A stretch of 64,000 nt of DNA, taken from contig JAYGXS010000005.1 in the NCBI GenBank assembly GCA_036362985.1, forward strand, positions 26,407,094-26,471,093, written 5' to 3'. Numbering within the stretch: position 1 is the first letter of the stretch; the number at the start of each line of letters is the position of its first letter. Source of the DNA: Ligula intestinalis (lineage: Eukaryota > Platyhelminthes > Cestoda > Diphyllobothriidea > Diphyllobothriidae). This document shows, piece after piece, positions 1 to 8,934 of the stretch. The notes under the pieces are model-generated. The model was not told where the DNA came from. It saw only the letters and a list, made by a program, of their open reading frames with translations, and did not search any database. Position numbers and translations under genes: made by a program.

Positions 1-120
1 AAATGAACACAATTATTTTACACGAAAGCCGCTGGTCCAGTCCACCGATCAAAGGAGGTATGAATTTGATCACCTTTACAAGTGTAATATAAATGTTTAG
101 ACTACAGCCAGCCTCTCCGC

Positions 121-260
121 GTGCGGTCTTCAAACTATTTTATTCCAGCCAACAGCCCTGACATGAATCCAATCGAAAATTTGCTTGCAATTGTCAAAAG
201 ACTTTGTTCTAAAGCCAAAAAAACTTTCTATGGAAGAAACAGTGGATTATATTCTCAATA
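121..260 (+). pseudogene. Tc1/mariner-type transposase, C-terminal fragment
   Basis: The translated segment carries NSPDMNPIENLLAIVK, a close match to the SPDLNPIENLW block that holds the third catalytic acidic residue of Tc1/mariner DDE transposases. The enzyme family cuts and reinserts DNA at TA dinucleotides. Only about the last 45 residues are visible; the two upstream Asp motifs and the DNA-binding domain are absent, at least within the window. The reading frame runs directly into a different repeat at position 261, so the normal C-terminus is lost. Recognition of the family is firm; this copy is dead. Confidence 0.8.
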
Positions 261-395
261 CAGTAGTCGCCGGTTATTTAACCCACGGTTAATAGGCCCA
301 GCCGCGTATTGAGGCCCACATCAGCTTGGGACGGAATTTATATAGCAAAATCCACCGGCTAATAAGCCCAGTCGCCGCGCCTGCTGACTTCCCTC
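261..395 (+). repeat. DNA-transposon end fragment beginning TA-CAGTAGTCGCCGG
   Basis: Starts CAGTAGTCGCCGGTTATT directly after a TA dinucleotide, the form expected for the end of a Tc1/mariner/pogo-type element. It contains repeated variants of a CGGCTAATAAGCCCA motif. A second copy lies inverted at about 20665-20804. No transposase is attached, so this is a non-autonomous or fragmentary copy. Confidence 0.6.
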
Positions 396-425
396 AAAAT
401 GAATTTTATTACGTTATCGAACATA

Positions 426-453
426 CAGTATGGCGAGTCCTGCAAGCAACTTG
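426..453 (+). repeat. Left terminal inverted repeat
   Basis: Begins CAGTATGGCGAGTCCTGCAA. Preceded by TA at 424-425. Matches the complement of 1910-1937 at 26 of 28 positions. Confidence 0.8.
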
Positions 454-1909
454 CCTAAGTTTGTAAATGTTTGATTATTTCTCTCATACCGGCAAGAGGG
501 GATTTACGAAAACTTAGGAATAATAATGAACAACATTAGGCATAATTAGTACTTTTAAAGAACTATACGAAGTGTTCCTTAAGAAAAATAAAATTTTCTA
601 GATAATCCCCGGGTTCTGGAGACGTCAAAAATTGCTATAAATTAGAATAATAAATTTAGATATTTTGTTAAGTATAAAACTTAAAGCAACCACTTTCTTT
701 ATATAGAAAGAACTTGTCTATGCATATTATCATTAGCGGATAACTATTTATTGAATATCGTGGAATAAAGTCTCTCATCATTTCGGTGTCTTCATTGATA
801 AGTTGATAAATTGCGCTTTTGTTCGACGTTTGCATCAAAACCTTTAAAATAAGATATAACTAAACAGCATTTAAGGAAAAACGAGCTTTCGGATATTAGT
901 TCTTATGAAGATGGCCATGAAGGTCATATGTGGAAATGCTTCAAAACAGCAAACCACATTGTCGAGTATATACGATGTCTAGTCGATACCACGCATATTG
1001 TTATTCCTAAGATTAATAAAAATACTTTCCATAATAGGTTACCTCTTTAAATGCGCTTTTATTGGATATTTAGGTGACAAACTTCTGTCACAGTGTCACA
1101 GTGAAATCGGAGACGTTTGACAGTTTCTTTAATTTACCGGAAGAAAAACGATTTAATTTTACTGGAGATGAAAGAAAATACTTTGCTATTTACAACGGAG
1201 TATTTTCCGCTTAAGGGGATTAATTCCACGATCCGTAATAAGCTTGCGAATGCAAAAAAAACAGGCCACATATATGACCATTTTCGAAATACGTATATTT
1301 CTTCTGTCTGATCTGTTTCTAAATAACGCTTGAGCGGAACGTAGTGTTTACAAAAAACTATATTTCTATATGACATACATTCAAAAAGGCCTTTTAAAGA
1401 TGGCTTTCGCGATAACATATGGACACTTTGCTTACGTGCAAGGCCAGCAGTGCGGCAAACGAAAATGTCTACCAAAAACTTTTGTAACTGCATTTTGTGC
1501 GAAAAACTTCACAGAATAGGTAAACATAATTTTTAAAACTTAAATTAATGCTTCTTTCTGCAAAAAAGGCGATTCCTTAAATTTGACTTCACTTCCATTT
1601 GATCAACTTTGCAAAACATTTTTAGTTCTGGAAGGGATTATTATTCCACTTTTTTACTTATTCTGGAATTCTTTCGTAGCACAATGCATGTTAGAAAAAA
1701 TTTCTGTTTTGTCTTTCTTATAGCATAGGAAAATTTTTTAAATGTAAACTTACGTATGATTTAGCCAAAATGAGTGCCTATTTCCCTCAATAACTTTAAC
1801 TGATTGGGCATTTTTCCAAACTAAAGTCTTTCAAATTATTAAATCCACTCAGTTGATCAAAATAACTTTTCCGAATATAGGCTTAACTACCAAGTTAACT
1901 TTCATCCTT

Positions 1910-1937
1910 CAAGTTGTTTGCAGGACTTGCCATACTG
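1910..1937 (-). repeat. Right terminal inverted repeat
   Basis: On the minus strand begins CAGTATGGCAAGTCCTGCAA. Followed on the plus strand by TA at 1938-1939, completing the target-site duplication. Confidence 0.8.
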
Positions 1938-2026
1938 TACTTCATGAGATAGTGCACTTACTGTAGGTGTAGGCACCAGCCACTCGTGCCCTTCATGACC
2001 CCCTCACTCCGTGTGATCGGAGTCGC

Positions 2027-2115
2027 ACATTTCGGCTCTGGCCACCTGCGCTCGATCCCACCTCCGGTTTTCTGCACTCTGCCTTGACACCGGACCCTTC
2101 ATAAAGTTCCATAAA
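2027..2115 (+). repeat. Dispersed repeat R3
   Basis: Shares a CACCTGCGC / ATCCCA / TCTTCTGGACTC-type backbone with 10728-10870, and more weakly with 10430-10530. No coding content. Probably part of an interspersed non-coding repeat family. Confidence 0.4.
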
Positions 2116-2477
2116 GTTTAGAGCATACGCTTTAGTAGCCATAGATGTTGTGTCACCACTTCAGACAACGCAGGCATGTTCTCGGTATGCCAGTCTCTTT
2201 ATCCGCAGGGAAATACACCGTAAAACAAAACAAGGTGGGGATTCCTAGTGGGACTGTCTAATTGTAATTTGAATTGCTCTAATTATATTATTGGTCCATA
2301 GGCTTCCTTTGCTAATGAAAAGGAGTTGATCTTACGGTTTCCTGAGTGTGTTTTCTTTTTTCCATAACCCTTTTCACTTCCGTTTTAGTTCAGTAAAACA
2401 ATAAGAAGCAGCTTTTGTTTATTTCCTCCTGTGCACTTATCACGCATTAACTACGGGTGGCCCTACGTCCCTGATAG

Positions 2478-2535
2478 CAAAACGAGCTCGAACGAGCTCA
2501 CTTATTCAAAAAAACGAGCTCGAAACGAGCTCGCG
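2478..2535. repeat. Cluster of GAGCTC palindromes
   Basis: Four AACGAGCTCG-type units lie within about 55 bases, some adjacent and some separated by A-rich spacers. The unit is self-complementary. It could be subterminal sequence of a DNA transposon or a degenerate short tandem repeat. No gene association is visible. Confidence 0.5.
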
Positions 2536-2639
2536 TTGTCGCGCCTGTAGCTCGAAAAAACTAGTTTCATTTTTAACCAGGACAGGGGTTACCTCCGCTC
2601 TTGTGACAATCGGGTGAGCTGAGGACTCCTTGAGTCATG

Positions 2640-2985
2640 GTTCATGGGCCCCCAATTCATCAACAAGTGCAACGATTTGCCCAATCCATATTCGGTGCAG
2701 AGACTAAATTTAGCCAAATCAAATCGCCGTTCAGGGAACAGACGGGCCACCACATCATCTTATGCCAACACCGCAAAGCCAGGTGGTCATGGCTGACAAC
2801 GAATCAGAACACATTCAAGGCATTTATCGATTTTTCTGTACGGTTAAATTTTACGGCGGAACCTTGTGTGCACAAATACTGTTTCTGCTACTGCTCTGTA
2901 TGTCTCTGAAGATGAGTCCGCGACGGATTTCGAAACTTCAGGCGAATAAACATATTGTCCCAGCGATCGAGTCGTCTTCTACTTC
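2640..2985 (+). mobile_element. Penelope-like element terminal fragment
   Basis: The 3' part (about 2899-2985) matches the minus strand of 28345-28426 in order: a CTGANGA box, GCG loop, GAAAC box, then GAATAAACATATTGTCCCAG and CGATCGAGTC. A diverged equivalent forms the right flank of the Penelope-like element at 7880-7965. The region upstream to about 2640 is included by continuity and is less certain. No reverse transcriptase is attached here. Confidence 0.5.
2906..2936 (+). ncRNA. Hammerhead-ribozyme-like motif
   Basis: CTGAAGA fits the core CUGANGA box. It is followed by a six-pair helix (GAGTCC with GGATTT, allowing G-U pairs) closed by GCGAC, then GAAAC. This is the order of core elements in a hammerhead. 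Penelope-like elements are known to carry hammerheads with very short stem III near their ends. Stems I and III are not proven here, so activity is unknown. Confidence 0.45.
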
Positions 2986-3065
2986 TACGCCAGAGCCCAC
3001 TCACGCAGATGTCTACCACATGGACCGCGGCATTCTGTTGAGAGCAATGTCCTGGTACAAATATG

Positions 3066-3293
3066 TCTTCAGTATATATTGGACTACCTACGGCAGCTGA
3101 TGCGCCGTGTGAACGGGATAGGACTGAGACTTTCCAACGAACTAAGGATCATACGGGAGGCACAGCAATTTGCCATTACTTCAACCCTGACCACCCCGGA
3201 TGTCCCCCCGCCGGTCTTCCCAAGAGTTCACTCTAAGGAAGATTTTGAAAATCTCCTTCAGTTGACGAAGGGCGCTACCATACGACGTCCACT
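3066..3293 (+). pseudogene. DUF4806-like exon
   Basis: A potential acceptor (cttcag) precedes YILDYLRQL. The segment continues LRLSNELRIIREAQQ, then PPPVFPRVHSKEDFENLL and a closing basic stretch RRPLV, followed by a possible donor (gtaggc). The pattern of a basic helix, a Pro-rich linker, then FP..S.EDFE.L is that of the uncharacterised DUF4806 domain found in many invertebrate and transposon-associated proteins. The segment is bracketed by direct copies of a Penelope terminal sequence at 2949-2985 and 3424-3460. Function is unknown, and no complete gene can be assembled around it. Confidence 0.45.
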
Positions 3294-3636
3294 GGTAGGC
3301 TGCATTTCGCATCAAACACATTGCAGATTTTATACCTCACAGAAGTTTGCGGGGGGGAGTTTGTTACTCTCCGCCGACAGGGTTTCCAGAACCCTTTTTG
3401 CCGATGAGGTAACTGAACACAAACATATTGTCCCAGTGATTGAGTCGTCTTCTTCTTCTTAATTACTTCCTGGGACTCGAATGTTCGCTTGTATCAGGTC
3501 TCTGGTGGGTTCTAAGAAAGAATTATCATCATACAAGTACGTAACGGCATGTGCCATCGGCATTGACTCATAGCTTGAATCAATAAGTGCGCTCAATTCC
3601 TGAAGTAGGTGAAATTAAGTTAAATGGTTAGCTTAC

Positions 3637-3723
3637 AGATTGTGAGAAGTATGATCTGCCGTCACCATTGTCCTGTAGGGCCGACAGAGCCTTTTTTTGC
3701 CTCTTCGATTGTCTCCGAGGCAT
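3637..3723 (-). CDS. Possible first exon, 29 residues, very basic
   Basis: On the minus strand an ATG opens MPRRQSKRQKKALSALQDNG and runs 29 codons to a consensus donor (GTAAGC, phase 0). The N-terminus is highly basic, as in nuclear proteins. I do not recognise it and found no convincing downstream exon. It lies just downstream of the broken transposase-domain-like gene on the same strand and may belong to the same element, or may be chance. Confidence 0.2.
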
Positions 3724-3944
3724 GTCTTGTCGGAAATGGAAAGGTCGCGTATAGCACCTGTTAAACTGAAGCTCACTTGGATAGTGGCAAGCGTGCAAGG
3801 CAGAAGTTGCTTCCAGCATAGCCGGAAGCTGCATATAAACGTTTATTTAGGAATACACATGCATGCAAACACACAGACGTACGTTGGTATGTGAAGAGTA
3901 ATAATGTAAACAAAACTTACCTGCTAACAGAACCCACTTTGGTG

Positions 3945-5340
3945 CTAAAAATCATCGAGGTCCCAACGTGCGTTGATTTCCACCAGGACGTACTGATCGT
4001 CGATGGGGAAGCATGCATACTTGCGTATAGACGACGGCAATAGGCAAGAGCGCACTGTAGTTCCCATGGTTGCTTGGAAAATGTTGATGTTGGTAAAGGA
4101 GTTCTGCAGATAGTCAAAGTAATCTTTAACATTTTCGTAGTCCACGTTCACTACTTCTATGTCACCAGAGGAATACCGTATAATTTTCTTCACGCATACT
4201 AAGTCACCGTCGACTTTGATCATCCCTATGAACAGTTAGCCCTTGCAAGCAGCTTTGAATTGCGTAAATGCTGAAACAGAATGTGGCAGTGGTCTGTCTC
4301 GGTGTTCGAACTTACAAATCCACTCCCGTGCACCTGGTATACTACGTGACTGTGCTTATAGGTCCTGTAACCGTCTACGGCTTCTCGTGACAACCTATAT
4401 GGCTTCTATGTTGGGCTTTTGAGGCACAATTTCAGTAGCCGTCGCATAACACCTAGGTAAACTGGATGAAGGTGATCTAACGGAAAACATGTTGCCATCC
4501 CCATATTGCAGGCTAGAAGGGGTGACCTGCCAATACGATTACAGTCGTCCCTTCTGCTACAAAAATCATCATAGTATCTTCGGCGTTTGGTAACTTCACC
4601 ATAAACAACCTTTGTGTCAGGCTCACCTTCTACAAAACAAGGTTCGCAACCATAATACGCATTAACATTTTTAATTTACTTAATAAACGCCCTTGCAGGA
4701 GCATCGCAAACGACAGCTCCCACACTAAACTCAAGCGTTCACTGCAGACTGTCCACATAAATGCCATGCCCAGATAACCGCAACAGTTCCTTTACTAATG
4801 GCCTACAGTAGGCCTGTACATCAGAGAGTTTGAATTTACCAGAATAAATTCCTACTGCAAACACTTTACTGACGAAATACGGCAAAAAATTGGCCAAAAG
4901 TCAAACTCATTTTTCCGATATAACGGTAGTTCATCAATAGCCAAGTGTATAACTATCCTATTTCCTACAATGTGCATGGAAGATTTACTTATCTGCTTAC
5001 TTAAATTTTTAACAAGTCCCATGTGGACATACTCACCGCAGCACATTCCCGTTACCTTTGCCCGGGTGCTTTTCCTTCCCAGAAGCGTACGTCCATCGCC
5101 TGGTAGGTCGGGGGCAACACGCTTCAAAATTGTGAAGAGTTTTGTCAGATGTTTTAGCAAGATGCTGGTGTCTATTGCCCAAGACCGTAAACCTTTTTTC
5201 AGACTCTACTCTTGCTCCATCGCTGAGTTGCTTGTTGACTGTTCGGTTACTTCTACGGACGCAGAACTACTCCAACTACTACCTTCCTCCCACGATGATG
5301 TGCTGCAGTCTGAATCCTCGGGTGAAAAACTATAAAGAGA
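3945..5340 (-). pseudogene. Broken gene of a transposase-domain-like protein family
   Basis: Reading the minus strand with frame changes gives a continuous match to a protein family common in invertebrate genomes and often labelled transposase domain-containing. Order: acidic Ser-rich N-terminus; LRSWAIDTSILLKHLTKLF; LPGDGRTLLG (near 5100); IDELPLYRKN..FWPIFC (near 4900); GIYSGKFKLSDVQAYCRPLV (near 4830); VVCDAPARAFIK (near 4690); AYYGCEPCFVEGE (near 4640); FPLDHLHPVYLGVMRRLLK (near 4460). A C-terminal exon at 3945-4223 carries VKDYFDYLQNSF and ends WDLDDF-stop. Several in-frame stops (for example after VDSLQ, after AFIK and after KSPT) and one frame change show it is not functional. A possible intron donor (GTAAG) sits at 4311-4315. 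The biochemical role of the family is not established. Confidence 0.65.
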
Positions 5341-5435
5341 GTGAACACTGTAGTGGTCTCTGCCGACCGATTCCCTCCATTGCTTTGTCCGGCGTCATTG
5401 TTCAAGGCCAGCTGCCTCAAGGTCATCCAATTCCT

Positions 5436-5600
5436 CAGTCAGCGCTTAAAGTCGCGCTGACCTGTAGAGACTTGACCTACTTCCACTCGGACACAAACAC
5501 ACGTGCGTCTAGGTTCTCGCGGCCGCCTGGGCACCACTCGGGCAAGTCCTTTTTTCCCCACCCTCGGCTGCCAGACGTCACTTAGGACCTCGGCGCTCCA
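5436..5600 (+). repeat. Dispersed repeat R2
   Basis: Carries CAGTCAGCGCTT, CGCGCTGACCTG, then ACACGTGCGTCTAGGT and CCCACCCTCGGC. Related blocks occur at 13490-13550, 20495-20600 and 38565-38930 on this strand and 9920-10140 on the other. Non-coding. Confidence 0.5.
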
Positions 5601-5639
5601 GCGGAATGACGTGTGCTCTGAAGTCCAACTTCGTTCCAT

Positions 5640-5775
5640 CTATTCTCCGTTCCTTAATAAAGTATTCCTTCTACTCTAGCCTTCCCTAGACTTCGCCCAT
5701 CTCCTAAGCAACCGGGCCGGGAAGATTGTACCTGCTAGAATTAACAATCCTAGCCTTAACATCCTATAACACATT
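5640..5775 (+). repeat. Dispersed repeat R1, copy 1
   Basis: R1 is the commonest short repeat here. Its core reads roughly: CAGAATACACTCTTCCTA, a TCTGGCCTTCCC..GACTTCT block, CTCCTAAGGAACCGGGCC, GGAAGATCGCAGCCG, then GTTAACC and TAGCCTTA. This copy is diverged but keeps the order. No coding potential; class (SINE or LTR relic) is unresolved. Confidence 0.55.
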
Positions 5776-5984
5776 CTGGCAATCTCGTCATGCCCCTTGA
5801 TTTCTGCTCACTTTGACGTGAATCCTCAGGATAACCGTTCTCTTTGATGGCGACATCCACATACTGCAGAAAACAGCAAAAATATTAGGATTACCGGGTC
5901 TGCAGTAACGGTAACGAGAGCTCAATTGTGCGTCTTATCAACAAATTGCACCACGTCACAATGGCATCCACAGCGCGTGCTCTG

Positions 5985-6180
5985 ACGAACGACGATAAGG
6001 AAGAAGACTTCTCAAGCACCCGATCAATTGATTTGTTGTCCTGAGCTTTCGAACTCTTACAGGGCAATCATAGTGGCCATGGGTCAATCAACTCTCAGAA
6101 ATCATCAAGTTGTCAGGGTGTTCGAAACAGTTATCAAAAAGGGTGGGGAGGAGGGTAATTAGCTGTCAGTGGAGTCAGGG
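5985..6180 (-). repeat. Left pseudo-LTR of the Penelope-like element, internally deleted
   Basis: Its complement aligns to 7650-7970. The block equivalent to 7845-7895, including the CTGAAGA box, is missing, while the GAAAGC box and the CAATTGATC segment remain. Confidence 0.6.
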
Positions 6181-6184
6181 ACAA

Positions 6185-7600
6185 TTATGGTTTGCCAAAA
6201 GTTCACAAACAAAACCTACCACTTAGGCAAATCGTCTGCCTTCGTGGCACCCCTACATACGGTTTGGCAAAATGGATGTTTACTTATCTGAAGTTCCTGG
6301 CAGAAGGCTTGACAATATTCGTAGCATCTGCCAAACAGTTCCTTGCACGGATAAAACAGCTGCAGTTGAAGCCAGATGAATCCATGGTATGTGGTTTCAC
6401 TCTTCCCCTCTATCCCATAGCAACTAACGATAGATGTTGTTGGACGACTTCTAAACGAACGCTACGACGACAGCGACAAACCCCTGAAGTGTAAACATTT
6501 GCTCGAACTTCTACGACATTTCCTTAAAACCTACTTCACTTTCGGTGGGGAAATTTATGAGCAAATTAAAGGCACTCCCATGGGTTCCCCCTATCAGACC
6601 TGATTGCTGAAGTGGTCCTTCAACGGCCAAAACACTTGGCCTGCGCGAAGTATCAACCGACGTTTTGGGCTCGTTTTGTCGATTACACTTTCGTCATTGT
6701 CCAAACATCTGACATCGAGTACCTCAAAGATTTATTGAACTAGGTTGATCCACATATCCGATTCACGGTGGAAGCAGAAAGAAACAAGCAACTAGCCTTC
6801 CTCGATATCCTTGTGCGCCGGTGTTCAACTGAAATATTATAAACCACAGTATTCAGGTAGGCCACCAACACGAATCAAATGCTATATTTCAGTAGCAATC
6901 ATCCCATTTGTCACAAACGTAGCTGCGTTCCGACTCTTTTCGAAAGAGTTGAAACACATTGCAGCACACCAGCCGCCAGCAGAGCTAAGCAACAATACCT
7001 TCGGGAACTCTTCCGAGCAAATGGATACACAAAATCACTTATCAAACTAAGCAAGTGCCGAGTGAACAGACGACGGCCAGTGCAACAACAACCCGAAGTC
7101 TGGAGGGCCACTCCCTACATAAAAAGGGGTTGCCAAAGCAGTCTCACGACTGTTGCAACCTGCTGGCGTAGGCATAGCCTATCGACCGCAGGCAACAATA
7201 CGCCGCCGGGTGATGCAACCTAAAGACAGAATTCCTCCTACAGACACCTCTGCAGTTGTCTACAAGATACTTTGCAATGATGGAGAGTGCAATTACGTTG
7301 GAGAAACAGGCCGCAAATGGCAGACCCGCCTTCACGAGCACAAACTCGTAGCTCGGAGACTAGACCAAAATTTTCAACTTGCAGCACACGTCGCAGAAAC
7401 TAGCCATGACTTCGATCTTTAAGGAACAACCATCATAGGCCGATGGAATTCAAAAGCCGAAAGGCTAATACTTGAGGTATCGTACACAGATGCTACCTCC
7501 GTTAACAGGCATCTACACCTCCCCACGGCCTACAAAGTCTTGCGCCATTATGTGAGCGAAGGACGAAATAAGACCAAACCGAACGTATGAATTGCAAACG
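6185..7600 (+). pseudogene. Penelope-type reverse transcriptase / GIY-YIG endonuclease, broken
   Basis: The protein would copy element RNA onto a nicked target. Visible in order: GLPKVHKQNLPLRQIV and RGTPTYGLAKWMF (6185-6270); RLLNERYDD and HLLELLRHFLKTYFTFGG in another frame (6430-6545); KGTPMGSP (near 6570-6590); FVDYTFVIVQ (near 6680), where the usual YVDD catalytic pair is altered to VDY; LAFLDILVRR (near 6800); then VYKILC and CNYVGETGRKW..RLHEHK (7250-7345), the GIY-YIG nuclease; and HLHLPTAYKVLRHYV (7510-7555). The N-terminal part of the RT before GLPKVHK is missing. Frameshifts, stops and the lost catalytic Asp show it is inactive. Confidence 0.8.
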
Positions 7601-7649
7601 ATATGGATCCCTCGACGAACTTACCAGAAGCGGAGGCAAGGCTACCAGA

Positions 7650-7970
7650 ACCCGCTACCGGGTGACAAGGTGCCACACTGATTGCTGTTCATGGCCCCCA
7701 ACTCCACTGAATGCCAATTAGCGTACGCCACTATAATTGCCCCTACTCCACTGACAACTACTTGCCCTCCTTTGCCATCCTTTTTGATAGCTGTTTCGAA
7801 CGCCTTGAAAACCTGATGATTTCTGACAGTTGATTGGCATATGGCCACTATAATTACCCTCTTTTTGTTGCTACTTCTCACGTCTGAAGATGGACTCCTG
7901 TAAGAGTTTGAAAGCTTGGGACAATAAACCAATTGATCCGGTGCTCGACGCGTCTTCTTCCTTATCCATG
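7650..7970 (+). repeat. Right pseudo-LTR of the Penelope-like element
   Basis: Inverted counterpart of 5985-6180. Shared landmarks include the CAAGCTTTCAAACTCTTACAGG block, AGAAATCATCAGGTTTTCAA and GAAACAGCTATCAAAAAGG, all read on the minus strand of this copy. Confidence 0.65.
7884..7914 (+). ncRNA. Hammerhead-ribozyme-like motif in the Penelope right flank
   Basis: CTGAAGA box, a six-pair helix (GGACTC with GAGTTT, G-U allowed) with loop CTGTAA, then GAAAGC. Same arrangement as 2906-2936, but with different helix bases, so base pairing is kept while sequence changes. Confidence 0.4.
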
Positions 7971-8934
7971 GAACGCGAACCTTTTCATTTATTTGGGAAA
8001 ATTTATTAGCCAATCATGTATTGATTACGTAATTGGACCAGCCAATGACAGCCAAGCACGTGTGAGGCGCGTGTTTGCGTAATATGCTAACGTGCGCAAT
8101 GCTTTTAAGGGATGAATCCCTACTTAAGGAGAAATTGTTTTTAAATCATCTAGAATGTGGTTGGATATACGCGGTTCGAGGATCTGTTATAATTAGCTTA
8201 GGTAGGCCTCATCGAGTGATCGGGTCTAAAGCGAGTAAAGAAACTTTCCTATTGGTTGATATTTTGAACAAATGAAGGGCTCTTGGTGACAGAAGCTACT
8301 GAAAACAATCTTGTTTACTCCATTCAATGCTTTTGCGTTACTGTAGGCGCCCACTGCTAGCAGTTTGCATTTACGCCCCGCTCCACCGGCTGTTGTACTT
8401 TCATACACGCAGCCGCGCGTGTCCCAAGGTCATTCACCCGTTGTTTTGAACGCCTCTGCCGCTAATGCCATTCCTGATGTGCCGACCTATCCGTTGTCCT
8501 GCCCCAACATACACGCCCGACCGTAGCCGTTCTGCACGACCCGCTCACCGCCCTAGGGCAACTGCAACATGCACGCGCACTCTCACGCCCAATTAATCAC
8601 AGGCATCCAAGGCCCCAGGGCAGAAATGCATGTCCAGTCGAACATCAGGACCTTGCTGACCTTGCGTCGTAGAGTTAGTAGGCCACTGTGAAACCAGCCG
8701 GCGCATGGCCTGCTCTTGGGGTTGCAGTGCGTGTGTTCAGTGCGCTACAATCATCAGACCAAATCCCAGGTTGGAGGTAAAAATCAGAAGTCACCAGGAT
8801 AAGAGCTTTGTTGTGCATAGAACCCCGAGTTGCTGCCGTCTCGGGCAGACGAAGCCACTAGCAAGGTCAGGGGTGGTATTGACTGCGTCCAGTCAGGCCT
8901 GAGAGAGTGTCTTTTTGCGACAGCGATGGCAGCT
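7971..8934. other. Intergenic stretch
   Basis: No gene recognised. 8400-8650 is GC-rich (Cys/Pro-rich in all frames) without a usable ORF. Upstream is AT-rich. Short ORFs at 8075, 8226, 8705 and 8784 have no recognisable content. Confidence 0.5.

Larger units (their letters stand above)
426..1937. mobile_element. 1.5 kb DNA transposon with 28-bp terminal inverted repeats
   Basis: Both ends carry the same 28-base inverted repeat starting CAGTATGGCRAGTCCTGCAA, with two mismatches, and both ends are flanked by TA. A CAGT start, TA target duplication and a length of about 1.5 kb are standard for Tc1/mariner elements. The interior is AT-rich. I could not recognise a DDE transposase in it: ORFs at 1117-1311 (+) and 1134-1493 (-) match nothing I know. 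It is either a degenerate autonomous copy or a non-autonomous derivative. Confidence 0.75.
5985..7965 (+). mobile_element. Penelope-like retroelement, 5'-truncated
   Basis: Contains a Penelope-type reverse transcriptase followed by a GIY-YIG endonuclease. It is bracketed by inverted copies of one sequence: 5985-6180 on the left and 7650-7970 on the right, where the right copy read on the minus strand aligns to the left copy. Inverted or direct pseudo-LTRs are a known feature of Penelope elements. The left copy lacks about 45 bases that hold the ribozyme-like core in the right copy. Target-site duplications could not be defined. Confidence 0.75.

Noticed and set aside
1134..1493. 119-residue minus-strand ORF inside the TIR element
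   Set aside because: No transposase motif, AT-rich composition and an overlapping opposite ORF; left unannotated.
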